Below, in pieces: positions 46,209-54,469 of a stretch of DNA of 64,000 nt; positions within the stretch are counted from its first letter, which is position 1, and each line of letters starts with the position of its first letter. The notes under the pieces were generated by a model. It saw only the letters and a list, made by a program, of their open reading frames with translations. It was not told the DNA's origin and did not search any database. Source of the stretch: Cryphonectria parasitica EP155 (taxonomy: Eukaryota > Ascomycota > Sordariomycetes > Diaporthales > Cryphonectriaceae); NCBI RefSeq assembly GCF_011745365.1, contig NW_024468910.1, positions 1,950,068-2,014,067 on the forward strand, in the 5' to 3' direction. The translations under genes and the position numbers were made by a program.

Positions 46209-48827
46209 TCAAAATTCTATGATCTGTTCCCCTATAGACAATCGCTCATCTTTCCGCTTCCGACTCTGGCTTGTCTGGCTCAGCTCAATTGATGCAGAGC
46301 TCAGTATTGATGCTGAAGCCTCGTGGGCTTGTCTCTGGATACGAGGAGGTGCAGAGGAAGGCAGAGTGCAGGAACCCAGGAGTGATGAAACTGGTGGCAA
46401 TTGGCGCTCCTCACGCAAGCTGGACACTGCCATCATAAGATCTTCTCTCAGCACTGCAACTTGAGCAGCAGTGCTTCGTGGTCTTTGTCTCTTCTTAGGG
46501 GCTTCATCATGAGATCGGAAGCGTCGTGTACTGCCTGATTCTGCGGGCAAATTGGCAGCCCAGCCTTCTGAACTCTGAGGACCACGCCTTTGAGCATGTC
46601 TGCTTGGGAGGACTCGTGGATCTGGTATATTTTAAAGCCGGATATCATTGAGCGATAGCGGGCAGTCCTTTCGAATATTCCAATGAGGATGGATATCAGA
46701 TAGTTCAAGGCAGAGAAACTGCTTCGCAAGGCTGATCATAGTGTGACAACATGGAAGACCGTATTGCTCAACGAAAGTGCCTGTATACTTTGTAGCTGGA
46801 CTCTCGCCACGAGCGATCTCTCTGCAAGATCAAACTGCCTTTTCATCAGCTCCATCGCCTTTTTAGAGCAAGACCGATTGATGTTCTTGAAGAATGAAGT
46901 CTGTCGTAATCCCAGGTAGAATCTGCGTCGATCTTTGGCTCTGTTGCTTTCGAATTGATGCTGTTGTCGCTCAAGCATAGTGGTAATGGCTTTATGAAGC
47001 TTTTCAAGATCCGAAAGGCGATTGCGAAGATGTGCTTTCAATGAAGCATGAGCACTTTCTGCTCTTGAGGAGACTCGGATACCGTAATTGCGAAAACGGT
47101 TAACAGCATATTCGCAGAACTCATGCATCCAAGGTAGCCAGGTATTGTGGAGATAGTTGATTATCTCTGCTCATAGCAAATTAGTTAAGTCTGACTCATA
47201 AGGAAAACCACGCACACTGCATGTGCTCACATAAAATGTGTGAGCACATGCAGTGTGCGCGGTAGCGGCGCAGAGATCCTACCTGATTGGTCATGGAATT
47301 CCTTACATAGGTTGTTCCAAGTCTGTTGAGCGCTTTCTTCTGTTCTAGCATAAACCATATCTTGCCAAGCAAGAAGAATGCCATCTGCATTATCACACCA
47401 CTTGCGTCCTGGCCTGGGTTGGGGCTGGAGATCTTTTCAAGCCTAATCCTCGTCTTATCTCCATACCGAGTCTCTTGATCAGTTTTACTGAGCATGCGGG
47501 AAGCGAGATTGTTTGCTCCACGGTCCCTCTCAACTGCAACCATTTTAGCCTCATCCTGTGTAATAGATCCATTGCGAAGAGCATCATGAAGCCCGCTGCC
47601 AATCCCACCGCCTCTCTCACTCAATATTGTGCCTGCCAGAGAACCATTCCACTTTTGTCGAATGTGATGAGCAACATTCTTCATGATATGCTAGCGGCAA
47701 AGCTGCTGTGCAATCTCGATCGGCTTTCCTTGCTCTTCTTGAGCCGAGAGAAAAGCGTTCAAAGCATTCTTGTATGCGAGATCACGATCGCTGATCATCA
47801 CAAGAGGGAAATCAATGCTTGCTGCCTTAGCTAAAGCGAAAAGCTGGTCAAGTACCCATCTGAACGAGCTCTCTCGTTCTCCACTGAGAAGACAGAACGC
47901 AATGCTGAAGTTGGTATGGCAAGAGGAGATGCCACTCATCTGACAGAGTGGCATATTGAACCGATTGACCTTATATGTATTATCAATGCTGATGACTTCA
48001 GGATGTTCTTTCCACATCTCGAGATTCCATTGGTAAGTCCAGAAGATCCGGACAGGGCGTGAGGTAAGATCTCCGGGGATCTCATAGTCAATAACAATGC
48101 TTGCTTTACCAAGTGATTGCATTGCCTCGAGGTCCGAGATCATCTTTTGGGTGGCTGTCCTAGATTCCAACCGATGAGCTCTATCCTGTACAAGAACATA
48201 TTTGATATCATTGGCATGGACTGGAACATCAAGCTCTCGGCGTAGCTGGGCAGCGATATCGTTATGTGTGTTCTTGCTGTTCTGTGCGAGTGTGAGGATT
48301 CGTTTGATGACCTGAGGCGTTCGGCAATATCGACGATTTGCTGGATGCATAGAAGCGTTGTGTTGATTCAGATCGTGGCCATGATGATGATCGTCCTCTG
48401 CCCTCAGATTGAAGTACCATTTCCCATCAGCATGCTTGTTTGCTGTTGCTTTCCACTGACAATCAGACTTTGCAGTATTGAGAGACTCCTTAGCTTTCGC
48501 ATGCTGGCCATATACGCATCGGAGATCAACTCTTAGACGAGTCCTGCTGCCACGGGTTTCCTTGCGTGTACGGGCTTTGAATACATTGAATCCCATATTA
48601 CGAGCGTGCTTTTGAACGGCCTCGAGCAGAAGTTCCAATGTATCATACTCGTTTGTCAAGAGTTGGAAAGAGGAGGTATGATTCAAAGGATCATCTGAGT
48701 ATTGCTGCAGTTCAGAGTCGCTCTCTGATTGCTTCAAGCAAGGTAGATCTGAGGCTTCAGAGTCTGAATGCTCAGATTCAGAGGACATAGATCCATGATG
48801 CTGAGAAAGGAAGTCCCAAGCAGACAT
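46209..48827 (-). pseudogene. MULE transposase (FAR1-type zinc finger, DDE, SWIM), broken
   Basis: Read on the minus strand from ATG 48827, exon 1 is 48827-47283 and the C-terminal exon starts at 47164. The intron (47282-47165, GTAGGA...GCAGAG) holds a palindrome. Domains in order: acidic N-terminus; FAR1/WRKY-like C2H2 finger (CVYGQ, DCQW, HHHGHDLN); first catalytic Asp in VISIDNTYKVNRFNMPL; second in FPLVMISDRDLAYKNAL; LCR-stop-HIMKNV, where the family has CRWHI.KNV; SRAESAHASLKAHL; SWIM finger YGLPCCHTM; DIHPHW. Lesions: TAG at 47691-47693 (TGG expected), TAA at 46632-46634, and a frame change at the GA tract 46817-46823 that a 2-base slippage would explain. The SWIM finger lies in the shifted frame. 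The two nonsense codons fit C-to-T change at CpA. It cannot make an active transposase as it stands. Confidence 0.82.
47207..47263. repeat. Palindrome inside the transposase intron
   Basis: Arms 47207-47230 and 47240-47263 (24 bases, one mismatch, 9-base loop) share the core CACTGCATGTGCTCAC with the other palindromes of the element. It fills about half of the 118-base intron. Confidence 0.88.
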
Positions 48828-49150
48828 AATGCTGATATTGATTGAGAGAATTGTGCTGGTACTCTGATCATAGCAATGTGTAAAGAGTATTGGCGGTATA
48901 TCATAAGCACAAGTCATGTGCTCATGACACACCGCCTGTGGAATTTTGCCATATGGAGATGAGCAATGTGTGAGAATATTTGTATGTGATTCTTCTCTTT
49001 GCTTGAGCGCTTTGGTGCTCCTCACTTCTCATGAGCAGGCTAGCAGCAGCTGTAATATGGCAATGGGTGATACATGTCCTAGTTATCTGACACAGTATGA
49101 AAAACGGGTATGCACGTAGATGGCCTTTACATAAGACGTTCATTTTATGT
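48828..49150 (-). other. Subterminal region of MULE, transposase promoter
   Basis: 323 bp between the transposase start and the right inverted repeat. It contains a short related inverted repeat (AGCACA/TGTGCT near 48906-48922). No gene is seen. Confidence 0.45.
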
Positions 49151-49276
49151 GGGGGAGGGTTGATTTCTCCTAATCGTAAATAATGGGCTGGTCCCTGAAC
49201 CTTGCCGTGCTGTGTTGTCAGTGCAGCAAACCAAACCTAATTTACTGCCTCGGTTTGTCTGCTGCTGAACCGGAAC
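49151..49276 (-). repeat. Right terminal inverted repeat of MULE
   Basis: The complement of the left repeat at 43606-43745, without the 15-base insertion found there. The outer boundary is taken where the similarity stops, after CCGGAAC. Confidence 0.85.
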
Positions 49277-49461
49277 TGACCGCTTCCCCACAGTGAAGCA
49301 CGGGCCACACCACCTCACAGCGCTTCGCCGTACCCGCTGTTCCTCTCCTTGCCCACCCAACAACATCTTCATCGCCAGCGCTCTTTCGCATCCTATCTCC
49401 ACGAAGCCCTGCCTTCGCAAAGCCCTCTCGTCCTACTCATAACGCCCTATCACTCATCATC

Positions 49462-50556
49462 ATGGACGAGCCCCTAGATTGGGACTCGTTTATCTTCCGT
49501 CCTGTCGATTTTGATGATTATTTCGATCAATATCCTGAGCGTTTAAACGCGTTCCACAAGTTCATGCCGCACAATATAAGCCCTACCCTCATCTTCACTA
49601 CTCTTCCCAGACAGTTCAATACTATTACGATACCACTGCAGGATTCGGAGGCTTTCTTTTTCGATATACTCGATGTCGGCCGGGTATCTGAGGATGGAGA
49701 TGACTTTTTCCGCCGGCTCGGGGAGCGGCGGGAGGAGAGGCTGAAAGAGCTGCACGAGCTCTGGAAGGAAGCGCTGGACTTCTCCAGAACGTTTAAGAAA
49801 TTCCGCATCGATAAGGATTGGCAGTCTTATTGTAATATCGGTAAGATCCGGAGTCAGAAGTCCTTTGATTCATATGTTGCATACTTTGCATCTCTTATGC
49901 TACGATCAAAGGATATTAGTGTCTTCCGCCAACCTGCTACATCGCGCCCGACGGCAGCTGGCGCCGCCGCCAGATCCCACGAACAAGGAGCAAGATCACC
50001 CCCTTCGGCACACTCGAGCTCTGAAGGAGGGGACCCGGCAAGCCAGGAAGCCTGGCCACCGTACGAGTCAACAGATGAGGAATGGCATCCGAGAGACGAA
50101 GGAGGCTCAGAACGAAGCGGATCGCCCCCTCGAAGCGAATCGCCCCCTTCTAGATACGCGACACCACCCGAATACCGAACCAGCTCGCCTGCACCAACAG
50201 ATACGCTATATCCCCCTGCGAGGCAGGCTCGGGATGGGGGAGAGGAGAGCTGGGAGAGGGCTGATATTCCTGTGGCAGGCAAGAAGAAGGCGAGGACAGC
50301 AGCATCCCGCCCGTCGCCAGGCCGTGTGCAGAAGAAGCCGAGGAAGAAAAAGAAGCAGAACCCGGCCAGAGACCCCGACCGTGCCCGACCTGCTGCCAGC
50401 GGCAGCCCGCAACAGACAAGGCATGAGCGAGCCCTTGACAAGATGCTCCAAGGGCTGGGGGGTAACGAGCGGATAGAAAGCCGACCGCCCGTCCGTCCGG
50501 GGGATGGGGATGGGGAGCTTTCTCCATCACCCCCTTCCCCCTCAGCCCTACAGCAC

Positions 50557-50588
<32 letters not shown>

Positions 50589-50874
50589 GAAGAGTGGGTC
50601 TCGTCACAGAGCTGGGCAGCCTTCACAACCAGCATGCACGGCACTTGATGGAGTTCGTGGAGCCAAGATAGCTAAGGCTCGTCGGAAGCGTGGGCTCCGG
50701 GGACCCGAAGCTTCCGCCCGGCTGGTCTCTGCCGCCCAACAAGCGCTGTCTAGCCTGAAGCCTCCTATTCCCCCCTCGAACGCCCTGTCAACAGCATCTG
50801 TACGCAGGAGCCAACGGCTGGAGGAGAAGGCGCAGAGCAGAGCAGCTGCAGGTCTCGGTGCTAGGGACAGGTGA
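49462..50874 (+). CDS. Hypothetical protein with poly-Gln, 470 residues
   Basis: One uninterrupted ORF from ATG 49462. Residues 1-150 look folded (LDWDSFIFRPVDFDDYFDQY, PRQFNTITIPLQDSEAFFFD, ELWKEALDFSRTFKKFRIDK). The remainder is disordered: Ser/Pro/Glu-rich, then basic (KKPRKKKKQNPARD, nuclear-signal-like), a run of ten Gln coded by CAG at about 50560-50588, and a basic tail with an SVRRSQRLEEKA motif. No family was recognised. It starts 185 bases after the MULE terminus and lies in relic-rich DNA, yet carries no stop, so it may be recent or under constraint. The N-terminal region is the part worth searching. It is possibly another member of the accessory-region gene families. Confidence 0.6.
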
Positions 50875-51492
50875 AGAGCGCGCCAGCGGGCAAGCCTGAC
50901 AAGGGCGGAGCCTAGAGAACACCCAGCAGCGACCCAGGACTTGTGGACATGTCGAGAGAGAGAGGGTAAGAGGGTAGGTATCTCCTGCTAGTGAGCAGTT
51001 CTAGAGCATCATCACCACAGCCCCGAGCATTCTTTCAGGCATGGTTGTTATCCTGGCAGGGCTGGGTGCAGCGGCGTAGTCTGGTTGATGTGCTCTGTGG
51101 GGTTTTGACAGGCAGGCATGGTCGTTATCCTGGCAGGGCTGGGTGCAGCGGCGCAGTCTGGTTGATGTGCTCTGTGGGGTTTTGACAGGCAGGCATGGTC
51201 GTTATCCTGGCAGGGCTGGGTGCAGCGGCGCAGTCTGGTTGATGTGCTCTGTGGGGTTTTGACAGGCAGGCATGGTCGTTATCCTGGCAGGGCTGGGTGC
51301 AGCGGCGCAGTCTGGTTGATGTGCTCTGTGGGGTTTTAGCAGGCATGGTCGTCATCCCGGAAGGGCTGGGTGTAGCGGCGCCGCTGGCAAGGCCGAAGCC
51401 TGAGGTTCTCTTCAGCGTAGCAGCTTTCCGTCACATGGAAGCAAGCCAGATCAACAGGAAGCTGGTTCGGATGCAAGCAGGTATGCTGTAGT
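50875..51492 (+). repeat. 77-bp minisatellite, about 4.5 copies
   Basis: Units start at ATGGTTGTTATCC (51041), 51118, 51195, 51272 and, after a 4-base shorter unit, 51345, fading out near 51379. Units 2-4 are almost identical. The repeat lies just downstream of the 470-residue gene. It is rich in GGCAGGGCTGGGTGCAGCGG-type G-rich sequence. The flanks (50875-51040, 51380-51492) show nothing else. Confidence 0.92.
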
Positions 51493-52307
51493 TCAATTCA
51501 TCTGAGCTTCTGCCGCTTGGACGATCATCTCATGCTCCTCGGACTTGAGGATCTGGTACTTCATGGCAACAAGGTCCATCTCATGACTTCTAGCCGAAAT
51601 CATAACCTTTTGTCTTAGGCCATAAAGCAAATTCTTACGCTCCATCGGCCCATGCGTATCTCTGCGTTTCAAGCTTTGATATTCTAACGAGAATGATCTA
51701 TACGCATAACTTCTCCTAGTCCTTTGGGCTTCAATGAGCTTGATGTACTTCAACTCTAGATCGTGCGCGGTCTGGCCATTTATACCAAGGTCAGCTTGTC
51801 ACTACAATACATGCAGTAGATAATGGCAGCTCACCTTGGGTAGTCACGTAGTTGTGTCCTGATCTCCTCTTTTACCTGGTCTCGAACTGTCTCTTGAAGC
51901 TCGCCTTGCAGTTTCTCGTATATCTCCGAGAGCAGCTCGGTCCTCAGTTCATTCCGTAACTTTCCGTGAAGCTCGGCATGGAGCTGATTTCGGATCTGAT
52001 CGCGGATTTCGTCGCGGATTTCGTCTCTTATCCGGTCCCGGATCTGGTCCCGGATCTGGTCCCGGATCTGGCCTCGGTCTAGGATCGGCTGAGATTCGGT
52101 TGTATCTCGAGCAACAGCCTCTGGATTCTCTGAAAGGCGGCGCTGTTTGTACTTGGGACTAAAGACGGCTAACTCCGTCTGATAGGGTGGTGGTGGTGGT
52201 GGTGGTGGTGGTGGAGGATCAGGTGGTATACTGTCATAGCTCGGCGGCCGGCCATCCGCGCCCGCTGACCTCGAGGCCCTTCGGCAGCGGATTGATGCGA
52301 GACCCAT
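51493..52307 (-). CDS. Coiled-coil protein with RDQI repeats, splice uncertain
   Basis: Exon 1 runs from ATG 52307 to about 51833. A disordered start with an 11-proline run (coded by a GGT repeat on the plus strand) leads into repeats of four residues (RDQIRDQIRDQIRDRIRDEI) and a longer Leu/Glu/Arg coiled coil ending EEIRTQLRDYPR. A likely second exon ending at 51493 reads DLGINGQTAHDLELKYIKLI and continues helical to AAEAQMN. The donor GTGAGC at 51832 is good, but no acceptor gives the right phase, so either the frame is damaged or another exon exists. The repeat arises from a 12-base DNA unit at 52013-52075. No family was recognised; a long helix or oligomer is the only prediction. Confidence 0.45.
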
Positions 52308-52779
52308 TCTCCAGATATGATCTTACCGCCGCGCCCGCCGTATAGAGTGCTAAACCTCATTTCATCTTTCACAGAGGTGACAAACGACGTTTCGGGTTGC
52401 GTAAGCGCTTCGCAAACACAACACAGCAAGTCTGCTTGTCCTAGAACTTCAACTTGTCTGGAATTTAGGTAGGTGGATGTCCAATTGTATAGCCTTGGTG
52501 AGAATCCGTAAGGAAGTCAGCATAGCATTGTCTTCAGATGTCTTCATCTTGGGCTCACTGCTAGGCCCTACGAGGGCTGGTGACTTGCGAAGCTCAAATC
52601 GAAGGCAGACGGCCATATCGACGAGATTGCTGTCCATTGGTCTCTCAATGCGTTCCAGGCTTCGTATATGTTCGGGTTGAATAAGAACTAGGAATACCAT
52701 AGATCGTCGGGCATCCTGTATGCTAAGTTTGGTATGCAAACGGTGTGCGAATGCCAGGCAACCCTCCGCCTAGATAGCC
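52308..52779 (-). other. Unassigned ORF in relic DNA
   Basis: A minus-strand frame at 52449-52739 (MHTKLSIQDARRSMVFLVLI...) codes 96 residues with no recognised motif. It follows the decayed FAR1-type gene and could be part of the same old element. Too little for a gene call. Confidence 0.25.
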
Positions 52780-53703
52780 TCAACCGCACAGCGGTTGTTT
52801 TTCCACTATTTTCTCCTCTCTTCTCTTTTCTTCAGCAGCTATCAATACAAGCCTTTTCCCCATACATTCAAGGTGCTCAAGAAATAGTTGTATAGCAGAT
52901 AGAGGGCTATACTTCTCGTAGCGAAGCTTGGCTTGAATGTTGCGCACATCCTCAGCAGTTACAGGCATACTTTCCAGCTAGCGCGGGAAAAGAGCTGTTT
53001 CTGGTGCAGATGAGGCTGATGATGATGCTGGCTGGTCCCCCTACCGAAATGTGGGATTGATAGCATCCAGCGAGGCGTTGAATAGCGCCTCTGGAAGGCT
53101 CTTTACGTTCTTATTAGCATCAGTATTGCATACTTGATCAAGATCAAGGTTGCTATGCAAGAAGGCAGCGATCTTTTCAGAGGTATGCTGAGCAAGCGAT
53201 AATTGCTCAACCCATTTCTCGACGACGCTAGGGTGCGAATCCCTTCACCAGCGACGGAGGACTGGGTCTGAGATGATGTTTGCTGCTGGCTTGTGGTTGT
53301 GACGGTTGAGGAGGATCCCTTTCTTTTCAGCAAAGCCAACTAGCCAATCCCCACTGGCCTGAAGGACGATCTTTGCATGCTACTCGCAGTCTGTTTTGCA
53401 AGTATAAGCTGTACGCTGGCTAGAAGAGGGTTGATGCGCTGGCCTCGTGCCTCCATGCCGACAGTGATAATCATACCGAACTATCTGGCCAGATGGATCG
53501 TATGCATGGCTTTTCTTCTTGCGCACGAAGCTGCTAGCTGAGAAATAATATCTAGCTGAGCAGCAGAGATCACGAAGCGCACCCTCTGCAGCATCGTGAT
53601 CTGTGAAGAGGGTGTTGCAAATAGAAAGATCGGTGCAATGTGAGGGTGGCAGGACGCTGTCTGGCGAGGTTTCCGATATTGACGCGTTTGAGCGTGCAGA
53701 CAA
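52780..53703 (-). pseudogene. Second MULE/FAR1-type gene, N-terminal relic
   Basis: One minus-strand frame can be followed from 53703 to 52780 across four in-frame stops, with no frameshift: TAG at 53380-53382 (in DCE-stop-HAKIV, where Trp is expected), TGA at 53245-53247, TAG at 53041-53043 and TAG at 52978-52980. Recognisable parts are DHDAAEGALRDLCCSARYYF, a FAR1-like Cys/His finger (YHCRHGG, YTCKTDC, NRHNHKPA), HPSVVEKWVEQLSLAQHTSE and VTAEDVRNIQAKLRYEKYSP, which resembles the region ahead of the DDE domain of fungal MULE transposases. The catalytic part is missing. It is independent of the element at 43.6-49.3 kb. Confidence 0.62.
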
Positions 53704-54469
53704 CGTTTTGAACCCAAAAAAAAAGGCTGAGAGGTTCTTCTCGATGAAGAGGATATATGAGGTGATTCTCGTGATGCTAGGGATAGAAATGAAGGCTGTG
53801 GGGATAGATTCAGTCGATGATGTGCGTGTTTGTTAGACGGGAGTGTCGCGATAGTTACTATCTACGGTGGAGGGCGCCTGAGAGAGCCAGAAGTGTGTGC
53901 TGGAGGAGGCGCTAAGCCAAATACGGTTAGAGGGACTATCTTTTTACCAGACGGAGACTATCGATTTAGCGGTTCCGGGAGGAACGGAGGTAGTGCCCTA
54001 TCCCACATTCAGCCGCCGAGACGAATGACTGACTCTGACTCGGAGAAAGATGTACCTTCCGGATGACTCAGCCGCGTGGCTGGGCTGCCATCGCCGAACG
54101 CGACTTCCATCAACCGTGTTCATCTCGGGGGTCACATCCTCCTCAACCGCGTTCAAAGATCATCACCAGCCGCTCGTCTTTGAGTATTTCGCGAAGAAGA
54201 GAGTGTCTTGGATCTGTTCATCAGCTCAACCAAGACGGTAGGGAACGTCTGCCAGCTTCCAGCTCTGCATGCTCACCCAGCTGATCACATTATAATATAG
54301 AGCGTTGCAACCTGCCAGGACGGGCTGTTTTGAAGCTATCTCGCCGCCCAACGCTCTCTCTCAGCCCCGTCCTCGACCGCTTCAAGCCTATCGCGCTGTC
54401 GAATCAATCCCTCCTCTTATACCCACGGCCTCTTCCCTCTAGCTTACGCTGTAGCTCTACATACCTACG
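53704..54469. other. Gene-free relic DNA
   Basis: 766 bp between two divergent pseudogenes. Short plus-strand ORFs (53603-53836, 53830-54066, 54063-54284) match nothing recognised. Confidence 0.45.

Larger units (their letters stand above)
43606..49276. mobile_element. Mutator-like element with DUF3716 passenger gene
   Basis: A 5.67-kb unit bounded by inverted repeats of about 126-140 bp. Inside, a DUF3716 gene (plus) and a MULE transposase gene (minus) converge, each starting within about 520 bp of its end of the element. Palindromic repeats lie in the subterminal, intergenic and intron DNA. Fungal MULEs such as Hop are known with shorter structures and 9-bp target duplications. Here no matching 9-mer was found outside the repeats (CAGCACTAT on the left, TGACCGCTT on the right). 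Either the termini are slightly misplaced or the ends have rearranged. The element is probably dead: the transposase has two nonsense codons and one frameshift. Confidence 0.78.

Noticed and set aside
43597..49285. 9-bp target-site duplication of the MULE
   Set aside because: The flanking nonamers CAGCACTAT and TGACCGCTT do not match, and shifting the borders by a few bases does not help.
51041..51379. CRISPR-like array
   Set aside because: The repeats are contiguous 77-bp units without spacers, in a eukaryotic context: a minisatellite.
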